Shown here: one piece after another, positions 17,384-27,164 of the stretch
How positions within the stretch are numbered: position 1 is the first letter of the stretch
Layout: each line of letters starts with the position of its first letter
Assembly (NCBI GenBank): GCA_964492615.1
Contig: CAZBKZ010000004.1
Span: forward strand, 43,644 to 107,643
Length of the DNA: 64,000 nucleotides
From: JAABTH01 sp964492615
Lineage (GTDB): Bacteria; Bacillota; Dethiobacteria; DTU022
Reading direction: 5' to 3'
The notes under the pieces: generated by a model
Told to the model about the DNA's origin: nothing
What the model saw: the letters and a program-made list of their open reading frames with translations, nothing else
Databases searched by the model: none
Program-made: the position numbers and the translations under genes

Positions 17384-19466
17384 CATTTTATCCCTGCTCA
17401 ATCCCGAAAAGGTGCGGGGAAAAGCTGCCCCTGAACCTGTTTTTAAACAGCTCCTGGTCAGGTACAGATCGGAAAAGGGGCAGGAAAAAATAAAAATACC
17501 GGGCCGGGCAGGCCCGGATATTTCTGTTAGTCTTGATAACACGAAACAGCTAAAACACGGCAACCTGCTAAAAATAGTGTTAAACCCCGCCCCTTCTGCA
17601 GAAAAACTTGAGCTGGAAGAATTTAAAATTATGCTTAATCCAGCTTTTCCGGCCGGAACTAAAACTTTAACTAACGGTTTTCAGAGCTGGAGTCGTAGTG
17701 AAGAGCTCGGGCCCGGAGAATCTATGCCGCGCCTCGTACCGCTCTTCAATTTACTTCTTGCTCCTTTTGGAGATAGAAGGATCTACAGGCGCCCCGGAGG
17801 CAAAGAGCGTTTCCATTCCTGGACCTACTCCTGGTTTCGTTTTCCCGACGATACAATTTTTTTTATTGGCTCAGTTACTGAAAGAAACGGTTATACCGTG
17901 ATTGACTATGATTATGCGAAAGACCGGCTTATTGTGGCAAAGGATTGCCGGGGAGCCGGGTTAAGCAGTGATCTGGAAATAATGAATCTTTACTATGGAT
18001 TCGGCCGGCTTGATTCGCTGATCAACGAATACACTGGATTAACCAGCGCCGGGCAGGAAACAGCATCAAAAAAATCAGGCTGGTGCAGCTGGTACAATTA
18101 CTACACGGCCATTGACGAAGAAACAATTTGCAGTAATATCGCTGAGTTGTCCGCCTCCCGATTACCCCTGGACTATTTCCAAATCGACGATGGATGGCAG
18201 CAGGCAATCGGGGATTGGCTTGCTCCAAACGAAAAATTTACTTCCGGAATGGATAGTATAAGTGAGAAGATCAGATCTTCCGGTTTAAAACCCGGCTTAT
18301 GGCTGGCGCCATTTATTGCCGTACCGTCATCGCAGCTGTTTAAAGAGCACCCCGAATGGATTCTGCGTGATGTTAAGGGCAAACCGCTCAAAGCCGGTTT
18401 TAATCCAGGCTGGGAAGGTTACTTTTATGCACTCGATCTCGATCACCCCGGCGTCCGCAATTACCTGGCATCGGTATTTGACCAGGTTATTAATCACTGG
18501 GGCTACAACTTTCTCAAGCTGGACTTTCTCTACGCGGCAGTCCTGGCACCACGAGCTGGAAAAACCAGGGGAGCCTTAATGTGCGAAGCGATTGATCTGC
18601 TCAAAAAGCTGACAGAAGGAGCCGAAACTTTGGGCTGCGGAGTGCCGCTCGGTCCTGCCTTCGGCCATTTCGATTTCTGCCGTATCGGCGCTGATGTAGC
18701 TCCCTACTGGCAGGATTACCTGCGATTGATTAAATACCCGGAGAGAGTATCCACAGAAAACTCACTGGTCAGCACAATCGGCCGCCGGCAGCTTGACCGC
18801 CGCATGTTCCGCAATGATCCCGATGTTTTCATGCTGCGTGATGGTTTAAAGGGCGTTAATCAAAATCATCTTACTGCAAACCAGCGCTTCACTCTTTTTT
18901 TTATAAACAACCTGCTCGGCGGTTTACTCTTTTTTTCCGACCGTTACAGCGAGCTGACTTCGGAGCAGCAGGCCTTGCTGAGAGAAGCTTACCCCCTGCA
19001 CGAGGCAGAGATATATGGTTATGACAGTTACCGCGGGCTGCACCAATTTGAATTTACCGCTACCGGCAATTATTACACCGCTTATGCAAATCTATCAGGC
19101 GAGCCGCGCAAGGTCCGTCTGCCCGGCGGCCGCTGGTTTAGTAAGGCAACCTTTCCTGACCTGGAATGCAGCAGCCTGGAACTTGAACCGTATCAGAGTA
19201 TTTGCCTGCGCCAAATCGAGGGCGATCAAGGAGTATACCTGCTCGGGGCATCGGGACACCTGTTTCCTGGTGCCCAGGTATTACAGCTAGAGGCAGATTC
19301 ATCTGAAATCAGGCTGACCCTTGAAAATAATGCTTCCCCGGAAACTGTTGTATATATTGCAGCTCCCGGCGATAGCAACAGCTACAGGATTAATGGCATA
19401 GAGTATGAGCTTCAGCACGGGGCATCCTTGAATTATCTTGCGGTTCCAGCAGGGGAGGTTAGTTAA
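17352..19466 (+). CDS. Alpha-galactosidase, GH36 (melibiase) family
   Basis: A 704-residue glycoside hydrolase with the GH36-like (beta/alpha)8 barrel. The nucleophile Asp is in FLKLDFLYAA (about residue 391) and the acid/base Asp in CRIGADVAPYW (about residue 448). Upstream are the GWCSWYNYYT and YFQIDDGWQQAIGDW motifs typical of the clan. No signal peptide is seen, so it is probably cytoplasmic and acts on imported alpha-galactosides. The GTG start overlaps the preceding frame and has no clear ribosome binding site, so the exact start is uncertain. The final base pair overlaps the next gene (TTAATG), suggesting coupled translation with the SbcD-like gene, an unusual partner. Confidence 0.85.
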   Translation: MIAFLRKIKNNILSLLNPEKVRGKAAPEPVFKQLLVRYRSEKGQEKIKIPGRAGPDISVSLDNTKQLKHGNLLKIVLNPAPSAEKLELEEFKIMLNPAFPAGTKTLTNGFQSWSRSEELGPGESMPRLVPLFNLLLAPFGDRRIYRRPGGKERFHSWTYSWFRFPDDTIFFIGSVTERNGYTVIDYDYAKDRLIVAKDCRGAGLSSDLEIMNLYYGFGRLDSLINEYTGLTSAGQETASKKSGWCSWYNYYTAIDEETICSNIAELSASRLPLDYFQIDDGWQQAIGDWLAPNEKFTSGMDSISEKIRSSGLKPGLWLAPFIAVPSSQLFKEHPEWILRDVKGKPLKAGFNPGWEGYFYALDLDHPGVRNYLASVFDQVINHWGYNFLKLDFLYAAVLAPRAGKTRGALMCEAIDLLKKLTEGAETLGCGVPLGPAFGHFDFCRIGADVAPYWQDYLRLIKYPERVSTENSLVSTIGRRQLDRRMFRNDPDVFMLRDGLKGVNQNHLTANQRFTLFFINNLLGGLLFFSDRYSELTSEQQALLREAYPLHEAEIYGYDSYRGLHQFEFTATGNYYTAYANLSGEPRKVRLPGGRWFSKATFPDLECSSLELEPYQSICLRQIEGDQGVYLLGASGHLFPGAQVLQLEADSSEIRLTLENNASPETVVYIAAPGDSNSYRINGIEYELQHGASLNYLAVPAGEVS

Positions 19467-20536
19467 TGAAAATAATCCATACCGCTGATCTGCACCTGAA
19501 TGAAAAAAAACCTGAACGCTGGCAGGCCATGAAAGAGATTATCGGGCTGGCTACAACCAGGAAGGTTGATTTACTGCTGATTTGCGGGGATCTTTTTGAC
19601 AGCAGTACAGATGCTGAAAAAATGCGGGCCGGGCTCCGCGATCTTTTAAGCGGCGCTGTTTTTAATACCGTAATACTACCCGGAAACCATGATCACAGGG
19701 CGTACCGGGAAGGGCTGCATTTTGGGGATAAGGTTTCAGTAATAACTGATAGTTCTAAACCCCTCAGCTTTAATGGTTTGCAGATCTGGGGCCTGCCTCA
19801 CGAAGTGCTAAGCAGGGAAAAGCTGGAAGGGCGATTACTTACCCTTGCTTCAAAAATGAATGCTGCTAAGCAGAATATACTCTTGTATCACGGGGAACTG
19901 CTCGATGCCTTTTTTTCCCGCGATGATATGGGCGAAGAAGGTGATCAGCGCTACATGCCCCTTACTCTTTCTTCTTTCGGTCAGCTTCCCCTGCGCTATG
20001 TATTAGCCGGCCACTTTCATTCACGTTATGCGCGCTGGCCTTTGTCCGGTGGGGGGAGTTTTATCTATTCTGGATCTCCGGTTGCCGTAACCAGGAGGGA
20101 AACAGGGCGCAGGGCGGTGAACATGCTGGAAGCGGAAAAAGAGCCGGTTGAACTTCTCCTCAACAGTTATCATTACGAAGAACTGAATATAGAGCTTGAT
20201 CCGCATAGTGCCACTGATCCGTTGGCTTTGCTCGAAGAAAAAGTTAGCATGTTACATCCTGCAGCAAAGGCACTGGTTACAGTAAGCGGTCTTTTTGACG
20301 GAGAATCCCTGGGCCTTACAGAAGAGAACATACACGCCGGCATTCGCCAGGTTGTTGGCGAGCGTCTTGCCGGCGAACCGGTTGAAAAATATTACGACGT
20401 TCGCCTGGTAATGGAAGACGACCTCTACAGGAAACTGGCTGAAAGACTTAAGGGAGCCGATCTCTCTCCCGCGGAAAGGGAAAGAGCGCTGGAGATGGTT
20501 ATTGAAGCCTTCAGGGAGGTGAAAACATGTTCCTGA
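19466..20536 (+). CDS. Metallophosphoesterase, SbcD/YhaO-type DNA repair nuclease
   Basis: A 356-residue calcineurin-like phosphoesterase with the full metal-site set: MKIIHTADLHLN, LICGDLFDSS, LPGNHDHRAY, LYHGELL and LAGHFHSRYA. Such proteins pair with an SMC-like ATPase to process DNA ends. Here the partner follows immediately, overlapping by 10 nt. The pair resembles YhaO-YhaN more than classic SbcDC because the ATPase is shorter. The ATG start overlaps the stop of the GH36 gene by one base. Confidence 0.85.
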   Translation: MKIIHTADLHLNEKKPERWQAMKEIIGLATTRKVDLLLICGDLFDSSTDAEKMRAGLRDLLSGAVFNTVILPGNHDHRAYREGLHFGDKVSVITDSSKPLSFNGLQIWGLPHEVLSREKLEGRLLTLASKMNAAKQNILLYHGELLDAFFSRDDMGEEGDQRYMPLTLSSFGQLPLRYVLAGHFHSRYARWPLSGGGSFIYSGSPVAVTRRETGRRAVNMLEAEKEPVELLLNSYHYEELNIELDPHSATDPLALLEEKVSMLHPAAKALVTVSGLFDGESLGLTEENIHAGIRQVVGERLAGEPVEKYYDVRLVMEDDLYRKLAERLKGADLSPAERERALEMVIEAFREVKTCS

Positions 20537-22860
20537 AAGAGTTTTCAATCAGGCGTTACGGCCCTCTCCCCGACAGCGGGCGGATTCGCCCTGGTCGTTT
20601 TAACCTGGTTTATGGACCGAACGAAGACGGTAAAACGATGACTATTGATGCCCTGCTCAGGCTGCTTTTTGACAAGGAGGCCCTGAACTGCTTCCGGGAG
20701 GCAAAACGGGTTGCTGAAAACCCCGATGGTTACCTGGTTATTGAAAACGGAAAAGAACGAAAATTACCGGAAGAAGGTACTTTAAGCGATCTATATGATC
20801 TGAACGCCCGTGAGTTCAGCAGAATATTTGTTATCCGGGACAGCGACCTTTCAATCAACCGGGAAAGTGATTTTTACCGGGACATGACTGCCCGTCTGAC
20901 AGGAATGCGCACCGGGGAAATCAGGAGTATCGTTACAAAAATCCAGGAAATGGGGCGGTTAACCCCTAAAAAAGCCCTCCAGAATACCGAGCCGTTTAAA
21001 TTTAAAGAACGTCTGGCCGGGGCTGAAGAGTTGCTGGAAATGGCCGAATTGCTACAGCGCCGCCTGGGGCAGGAAGGGTTCAGCACCCTTGAAGAAAACC
21101 TGGCCCGCCTTACTCACGACGGGGCTGTTTTAAATGAACAGCTCGAGTTGTACCGTGCAGCATACAGGCGGGACCTTTACCGCAGGGGACGTAAAATTCT
21201 TGATGACCTCGCAAAAGTCCGGTCAGAAGCGGCTGAGCATGCTGCATACAGTAAAGAAGATTACCAGGCCTGGCAGAAGGCCGAATCAGCTCTTGGCCAT
21301 TATAAAGACGAAAGAGTTAAGCTGGAAGAACAGTTGGAAGCAGTTCAGCAGGATCTCCATCTCTCACGCGGCAATATGAAAGACCTTTCCGTCAGGCTGA
21401 AGAGACTGGAGCAGGAAAAAGAAACAGCGGAAGAAAGAATAAAGCCGCTGATTACTCAATACGATACAGCCCGAATCCAGCTGAAAAAGAAGGAAGCTCT
21501 CTCGGGAGGGCAGTTTTTTACTCCCGCGCTAATAGTATCGGTTGCGCTGCTTTTCTTGTCCCTGGCCGGAACCATTTTCAGCCCTTCGTGGTGGTTGTTC
21601 GTAATCCTGGTTTTTTCAGTCCTGCTCACCGGCGGCGGGGGGGTATATCTTTTTCTGCAGCAGCTCGGGCGTTCAAAGCAGGGGGCACTGGCTGAAGAGA
21701 TCCGGCTTAAAGCAGCTAACCTCGGCCTGCCGGCCGATAGTACCGAAGCTGTTCGCTCCTCCCTGGCAATGCTCGACCGGGATTATTCCCGCACTGCGCA
21801 ACAGTATAAAGAGGCTGAAAAAGAAGTGGACTGGCTTGAACGTGAGAATTTGCGGATCAATGAAGCACTTGACCAAAATCGTAAGCGGGCAATTCAGGAA
21901 AATGATAAAATTACTGCTGTTAAAAAAACAACTGCAGTGGAAAATCTTGATGCTTTTGCAGAACTGCTTGAGCGGAAAGAGAGCCTTGCCAGCGAGATTA
22001 AAACCCTGCAGAGCCTTCTGCAGAGTCACTTCGCTTCAACGGGGGACAGGGCAATACAGGGTGATCCGGATTACTCTGTCTGGGAAGAAAAAGTTGAAAA
22101 ATATGCCCCTTATCAGGATGCTGCTCCGGGCCTGAGTTATGATCGTTCTGCAGTGGATCAGATTCGGGATAAACTTACAGAGCTTGAACAGCATGGGGAA
22201 CAACTGAGAACAAAACAGGATGAATACCGCAGGGAACTGCACGATATTGAGAATAACTACAATCAGATTATGCAGTACGAAGGTGAAGGGCATCTGCCCT
22301 GTCAGACCATGGCAGACCTGGAAAAGACTGTCGAAAAACTTAAGCGCTGGATTGAAAACCAGGAACTGAATGTTGCTGCCGCCAGGCACACTCTTTCCCT
22401 GCTGGAAGAGATGGAGATGGAGGAAGAAGAGAAAGTTTCCGAACTGTTTGGGCCGGACAGTCCGGTTAGCAGCTATTTTGAGAAAGCAACCGGTGGCCGT
22501 TACCGGGCAGTTCATTTCCAGGGTGGTGATCTTCCGCTCCGGGTGGTTGACTCCAACGGTACTTCTTATGATGCCGACGCACTGTCGGGCGGGGCTTACG
22601 ATCAGCTTTATTTTTCAATCCGCCTGGCCCTCGGTGGTAGGCTGCTTGAAGGGGAAAAAGGCTTTTTTATCCTCGATGACCCCTTTATCAAGGCCGATCC
22701 CGAACGGCTTAGAACAATGTTGCAAATGCTCCACGATATCTGCAGTGACGGCTGGCAAATATTTTACTTTAGTTCAAAGGGTGAAATTAAAGAAGCTCTC
22801 GATCATGATCTTAAAGCAGGACTAATCAATGAGATCAGGGTAGGCTTAAGCAATAAATGA
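20527..22860 (+). CDS. SMC-like AAA ATPase, YhaN/SbcC-type
   Basis: A 777-residue ATPase. Walker A is near residue 30 (YGPNEDGKTMTIDALLR). Long charged coiled coils run from about 170-320 and 400-620. Two hydrophobic helices at about 335-378 (ALIVSVALLFLSLAGTIF; WWLFVILVFSVLL) interrupt them, a feature of YhaN-type proteins and not of SbcC, which suggests membrane attachment. The C-terminal head has the ABC signature DALSGGAYDQLYFSIRLAL and Walker B with FILDDPFIKAD. It likely acts with the nuclease encoded just upstream. Its last 15 bases overlap the 3' end of a convergent gene. Confidence 0.85.
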   Translation: MFLKEFSIRRYGPLPDSGRIRPGRFNLVYGPNEDGKTMTIDALLRLLFDKEALNCFREAKRVAENPDGYLVIENGKERKLPEEGTLSDLYDLNAREFSRIFVIRDSDLSINRESDFYRDMTARLTGMRTGEIRSIVTKIQEMGRLTPKKALQNTEPFKFKERLAGAEELLEMAELLQRRLGQEGFSTLEENLARLTHDGAVLNEQLELYRAAYRRDLYRRGRKILDDLAKVRSEAAEHAAYSKEDYQAWQKAESALGHYKDERVKLEEQLEAVQQDLHLSRGNMKDLSVRLKRLEQEKETAEERIKPLITQYDTARIQLKKKEALSGGQFFTPALIVSVALLFLSLAGTIFSPSWWLFVILVFSVLLTGGGGVYLFLQQLGRSKQGALAEEIRLKAANLGLPADSTEAVRSSLAMLDRDYSRTAQQYKEAEKEVDWLERENLRINEALDQNRKRAIQENDKITAVKKTTAVENLDAFAELLERKESLASEIKTLQSLLQSHFASTGDRAIQGDPDYSVWEEKVEKYAPYQDAAPGLSYDRSAVDQIRDKLTELEQHGEQLRTKQDEYRRELHDIENNYNQIMQYEGEGHLPCQTMADLEKTVEKLKRWIENQELNVAAARHTLSLLEEMEMEEEEKVSELFGPDSPVSSYFEKATGGRYRAVHFQGGDLPLRVVDSNGTSYDADALSGGAYDQLYFSIRLALGGRLLEGEKGFFILDDPFIKADPERLRTMLQMLHDICSDGWQIFYFSSKGEIKEALDHDLKAGLINEIRVGLSNK

Positions 22861-23877
22861 GTCGAGCATTTCCTTCAAAACAGTTTCAACTTTTACTAGA
22901 AAATCGAGGCTTTCCTGTGCCTTAACCTTGTCGCCCCGGTAGTTGACCGAGTAGGGGTTACGATAGTCTCTGCAAACTATATCGATTTTCTCAGCCATGG
23001 CTGGAATTATTTTTTTAATAGTTTTTGTATCAGTTTCAGCGGCAAAAAGTTTGTCTTCGGCATATTCCACCAACCTGGCCATATTGGTTTCGTTCTGCCG
23101 GGCACTGTTACTATTAGAATAAGCATGGCACATCACATAAGTGGCACCGATCAACGAGTATTTTTTAGTGCTTTTCTTATGATCGTACCTGTTTAACAGG
23201 GGTGTGGGCCAGTATTTCTTATTCTTTTCCCCGGGGTACAGTTTCTCTAAGAAAGCGATATAGTTAATATAGAACCTGCGGTAAACCTCTTCTTCCAGTG
23301 CCCTGATCGCCAGCAGACAAACTCCGCTGAAATCGGGCTTACCCGAAAGGGAAAGCAGGTTATTGTACATCAGCCCCGCCGATACAAGCAGGGTTTTGGA
23401 CGAATCGTTAAGTTTATGCCAGTTTCTTTTTTCCATCCATACTTCCAGCCGCTTTTCCTCGATCAGGTAATCTCTTTCCGATGCGCTTTTACTCACATTT
23501 CCAGCCACACGTTCGGCATATTCGTCGGCAAAAGAGCGGATTATTGCTTCCATTTTATCTTTCTCCGGGTGTTCATCTGCAACCTCTTCACCCGTTTCAG
23601 GAGCAGAAGCGCGTCTGTATATTTTCTGGATTAAAGCATATAGATCATCCAGGTTAATCTCAACCGTTTTACTCTGTTTAAGGATTCCCGACCTGCTGCT
23701 TTTTTTATAGGTTGAATGACTGATAACGGGAATTGAAGATGCAGATTTACTTACGGTTCCCGCTGGTTGTTTTGCCACATTATCCTTGAGCAGCGATTTG
23801 CAGCTGGTACAGAATACTGCTTTAAGCTTCACTTCGTTTCCGCAAACCGGGCACTCCCTGTAACCTTCCCTGGCCAA
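22846..23877 (-). CDS. Zinc-ribbon protein of unknown function
   Basis: A protein of about 343 residues with an N-terminal zinc ribbon (CPVCGNEVKLKAVFCTSC), then a low-complexity Ser/Lys linker and a mostly helical C-terminal domain of about 220 residues that was not recognised. The TTG at 23877 stands nine bases after AAAGGAG and gives a protein beginning just before the ribbon; a longer frame reaches 23946 without a ribosome binding site. It is soluble. Its 3' end overlaps the YhaN-type gene by 15 nt on the other strand. Confidence 0.65.
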   Translation of the reverse strand: MAREGYRECPVCGNEVKLKAVFCTSCKSLLKDNVAKQPAGTVSKSASSIPVISHSTYKKSSRSGILKQSKTVEINLDDLYALIQKIYRRASAPETGEEVADEHPEKDKMEAIIRSFADEYAERVAGNVSKSASERDYLIEEKRLEVWMEKRNWHKLNDSSKTLLVSAGLMYNNLLSLSGKPDFSGVCLLAIRALEEEVYRRFYINYIAFLEKLYPGEKNKKYWPTPLLNRYDHKKSTKKYSLIGATYVMCHAYSNSNSARQNETNMARLVEYAEDKLFAAETDTKTIKKIIPAMAEKIDIVCRDYRNPYSVNYRGDKVKAQESLDFLVKVETVLKEMLDSFIA

Positions 23878-24069
23878 GCTGATCGGCTCCTTTCCTATCC
23901 CCACCCTGAAAGCGGCGGCAGTTTTACTGTAGGGCAGCGTTATCAACTAATATTTAAATGTTAAGTTTCAAGCCTGCCTGCAGGCGGATTTCTCGTGACA
24001 ATAAACATTCTAAATCTATATTCACTTAATAAACCCGTTATCCTTCTGCTAACAAACATTATATGTTAT

Positions 24070-24102
24070 TTGATAGACATATATGTAAGGATGTGGTATC
24101 AT
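24070..24102 (+). promoter_or_regulatory. Candidate promoter upstream of the GLUG surface protein
   Basis: An extended -10 element TGGTATCAT (24094-24102) lies 21 nt after a TTGATA. The -35 spacing is too long for the canonical form, so the extended -10 would carry it. Transcription from here would give a leader of about 290 nt. The proposal is tentative. Confidence 0.3.
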
Positions 24103-24179
24103 GATTTAAGAGCATCCTGTATGTACGGTTGCTCTACCGGTGGCTAAAATGATTTTGCTTTTCAGGCATACTGCCTGCT

Positions 24180-24393
24180 GCCGGCGAAACCGGCTTCACC
24201 TCTCTTGTTCCTGCTGTAGTTTTCAGCAATAACAATGGGGTGGAGTAGTGAAACCGGTTTTGTTATCCAAACAGAGTAGATGAATCTAAAGAAGTGAAGT
24301 AGTAAAACCGGGTCCGGCCCCTGGGACGGCTGGATTAGTGAATAACCGGCTTCACCTCTTCGGGCATCCTAATGTTCAGAAGAGGAGGTGAAG
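24180..24393 (+). promoter_or_regulatory. Structured leader that can sequester the ribosome binding site
   Basis: The 15-mer ACCGGCTTCACCTCT occurs twice, at 24189-24203 and 24345-24359. The second copy lies in an arm (24350-24361) that pairs over 12 bp, with one G-U, to GAGGAGGTGAAG (24382-24393), which is the ribosome binding site of the next gene; the loop is 20 nt. The first copy could pair with the same site over at least 9 bp. GTGAAACCGG (24248-24257) can in turn pair with the first copy (9 of 10 positions). A small hairpin GCCGG-CGAAA-CCGGC sits at 24180-24194. The gap 23878-24396 holds no gene. Confidence 0.65.
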
Positions 24394-24396
24394 ACG

Positions 24397-27147
24397 ATGA
24401 CAACTAAAGGTTTTGAAAGCCCCAAAACCACAACTATAACTGCAATATTAATCTGCATAGCCCTGCTTTTCTTTCCTGCTTCAGTTTATGCCGATTCCGA
24501 CAGCGGAACACCTGTTGATAGCCCTGCCGTGGAAGGCGATGTTTCTCCAGGCACTGCTGATTACGGTTCCCCTGATTCTACATCCGGCGCTTCAGAGTAC
24601 AGCACGGGTTCTACTCCAATTGATAACTCCCTGTCCAGCCAGGACAGCGGCAGTGATGGCTATTTTGATCAATCCCCGTCTGTTGACACTGACAGCAAAC
24701 CGGCGGCAGATGACGGACTGAGCGGTGGAGAAGCTTTACCAGCCGCTAACTCGCCTGCAACGGAAGACTACCCTGGGCCGGAAGCAAGTGACAGCAGTGA
24801 TCAGGAAAATGTATCCGGCAGCCCTGCTGAAGAAGATCCTGATATGCAAACTCCGGAAGAAATTCAAGATCAGCCTGATCAGGCTGATCAACAGGAAGAG
24901 GCAAGCGGAGGCAACTCCTATAAGGCCACAATCACACCCAGCGCTGTAGTATCAGGCGGTGACGATACCGATTACACCGGTTTGCAGGGTGGGGAAACAG
25001 GTGAATTTACCGTAACTTTTACCGAAGTGGGTAAACAGGAACTTGGCTCAGCGCGGGTAGAAATACCGGATCAGTTTACTGTTTCCGGCTTCAGCACAGA
25101 GTGGAGCACGGATGGAGTAACCACTGAAGAAGGTAAGCAGTGGCAGGCCCGCCTGGAAGAGAACGGCAGTGTATATCTCTACCTGCGTGCTCTTAATCAA
25201 AGCAACTACCTGCTTTACGGTGAATCGGTGGCGGTTAGCTTTATCGCAACCGCTCCGACTGAGCTCGGTGTTTACCAGTTCGAAACCGCAGCCTGGACCG
25301 ACAACAGCGCGGCCGATTCCGGCAGCAACACCAACCACATGGCTTCCGGTTATACCGACCCTGTGGTTATTGTCGGCGAAGGTGTGGGCAACGCTGAATC
25401 CTTTGACAATGTCAGGGATGATCTCAACGGGCACTATGTACTCACTGCAGACATAGACCTTGCCGATTCCGTTACTTACAGTGACGACTGGGAACCGTTG
25501 GGCCCAACTGCAAACACCCCCTTCAGCGGTAGTTTGCACGGAAACGGCTATACCATCAGCAACATGCAGATTAACACCATGAACATTGATAGCACCTACA
25601 CCAGTGGCTTCGGTCTCTTTGGTTATCTCAACAATGCCTGGCTGGTCAACCTGGAATTGGTCGATTTTATCATCGACATAGACAGCTTTGACTACGCTTC
25701 AACCGACTGGGCAGTCGGCGGTCTTAGCGGACACAGCGTTAACAGCCACATTATTGACTGTGATGTCAGCGGCTTGATATCTTTTGCTGTTGATAGCCCT
25801 GAAGCAGATTCTCTGAACTTTTTTAACATTGGAGGGCTGCTCGGTTCAATGAATGGCGGCACTGTCAGCGGCAGCAGCGCTAACGGAATCGATATCTTCA
25901 TCAGCTTCAGTGATGGAGGTTTGGATTATAAGGGAGTATATTCAATTGGAGGCCTGGTTGGCATTAGCGAATCCCTGGCCGAAATAACTACCAGCTTTGC
26001 CAATGGTGAAATACGGATCGACGCAAATCTCGACGATGGTTACTTTGAAGCATATGCTCTTGGCGGCCTGGTTGGCTACAGTGAAGGCAAGATAACCGAT
26101 TCTTATGCCGATATGCTGCTTAATTTCTACCTTGGTGGTTCTTCAAACCCGGTAGATATTATGTTTTACGGCATCGGCGGCCTGACCGGTCATAACCTTA
26201 GCAGTGGTGAAAATTCGCGCTGTTATGCAGCAGGTGAAATCATAATCACCATTGATGACCTTCCAGGTGATGAAGCATTTGAAGTTATCGCAATCGGTGG
26301 CCTGGCCGGAGATAATGAAGGCTTAATTGAAGAGTCATTCTCAACTGCAGATTTATACATTTACATCATGGGTGGTAATTCTGACACCTGGGTTGACTTC
26401 TATTGGATTGGCGGCCTGGTCGGCTACAATACAGGTTATGTCCTTGATAGTTATACCTCGGGTGCAATTACCTGTGACGCTGATACGGACAGTGAAGTAT
26501 GGTTTTACGAAATCGGCGGCCTGGTCGGTAATAACTATGATAATCCGGCTGCTTCCGGCGGTAGCATCGAAAATAGCTATGCTGCCGGTTCGATTGAACT
26601 GTCCTGGACCAGTTCGTCACTGGTCGAGGATGTCGGAGGCCTGGTCGGTTTAGATGAAGGCACCACCACCAACAGCTTCTACGACAGCCAGACTTATGAT
26701 CTTGTCTATAGCGAATACTGGCCGCTCTGGAACTCTGGTGTGTACGACCCGGCAACCGACCCCGCAGCAGACCAGCGCAAAACCACGGCTGAACTGCAGG
26801 TTTACGATACCTTTAACAGTGCCGGATGGTTAATTACCGGACAGGGAGGCGCATATCCGCTGCTCTGGTGGCAGGATAACAGCGACCCGGTTTATGTCTG
26901 GTATCTTCCCGATACCGGTAATGTTCCTGACATGATTGGTATACCTCATGGTCACAATACCGGGGTAACATTATTAACTCACCCGGGTTACATTCAACCC
27001 TGGCGCCATCCGTATCCTGTCTCATACCGCAGGGCTTTACCCCAAACCGGGGGAGATAACAGCCTGTTGTCGGCATTTCTCCTGCTGGCTTTGGTTGGAA
27101 CGTCTTTGCATCTGTTGATCCGGTTCAGGAATGAACTGAATCAATAG
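24397..27147 (+). CDS. LPxTG wall-anchored surface protein with GLUG repeats
   Basis: A 916-residue exported protein. Signal peptide: residues 1-32, with cleavage likely after VYA. Residues 33-165 are Ser/Asp/Glu/Pro-rich low complexity. A beta-rich domain follows (about 170-300). From about residue 310 nine GLUG-type motifs recur (GGLSGHS, GGLLGSM, GGLVGIS, GGLVGYS, GGLTGHN, GGLAGDN, GGLVGYN, GGLVGNN, GGLVGLD). The C terminus is a sortase signal: LPQTGG at residue 881, a hydrophobic helix and a basic tail (RFRN). No sortase gene is in the window. The ATG at 24397 is six bases after AGGAGGTG; a GTG at 24388 overlaps that site. Likely an adhesin-like or matrix-facing protein; ligand unknown. 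Confidence 0.85.
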   Translation: MTTKGFESPKTTTITAILICIALLFFPASVYADSDSGTPVDSPAVEGDVSPGTADYGSPDSTSGASEYSTGSTPIDNSLSSQDSGSDGYFDQSPSVDTDSKPAADDGLSGGEALPAANSPATEDYPGPEASDSSDQENVSGSPAEEDPDMQTPEEIQDQPDQADQQEEASGGNSYKATITPSAVVSGGDDTDYTGLQGGETGEFTVTFTEVGKQELGSARVEIPDQFTVSGFSTEWSTDGVTTEEGKQWQARLEENGSVYLYLRALNQSNYLLYGESVAVSFIATAPTELGVYQFETAAWTDNSAADSGSNTNHMASGYTDPVVIVGEGVGNAESFDNVRDDLNGHYVLTADIDLADSVTYSDDWEPLGPTANTPFSGSLHGNGYTISNMQINTMNIDSTYTSGFGLFGYLNNAWLVNLELVDFIIDIDSFDYASTDWAVGGLSGHSVNSHIIDCDVSGLISFAVDSPEADSLNFFNIGGLLGSMNGGTVSGSSANGIDIFISFSDGGLDYKGVYSIGGLVGISESLAEITTSFANGEIRIDANLDDGYFEAYALGGLVGYSEGKITDSYADMLLNFYLGGSSNPVDIMFYGIGGLTGHNLSSGENSRCYAAGEIIITIDDLPGDEAFEVIAIGGLAGDNEGLIEESFSTADLYIYIMGGNSDTWVDFYWIGGLVGYNTGYVLDSYTSGAITCDADTDSEVWFYEIGGLVGNNYDNPAASGGSIENSYAAGSIELSWTSSSLVEDVGGLVGLDEGTTTNSFYDSQTYDLVYSEYWPLWNSGVYDPATDPAADQRKTTAELQVYDTFNSAGWLITGQGGAYPLLWWQDNSDPVYVWYLPDTGNVPDMIGIPHGHNTGVTLLTHPGYIQPWRHPYPVSYRRALPQTGGDNSLLSAFLLLALVGTSLHLLIRFRNELNQ

Positions 27148-27164
27148 TCGATTATTTTCTCGAG

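Noticed and set aside
24109..24396. Known riboswitch classes (cobalamin, c-di-GMP, T-box) in the surface-protein leader
   Set aside because: The conserved cores of these classes were not found; only the pairings listed are supported.
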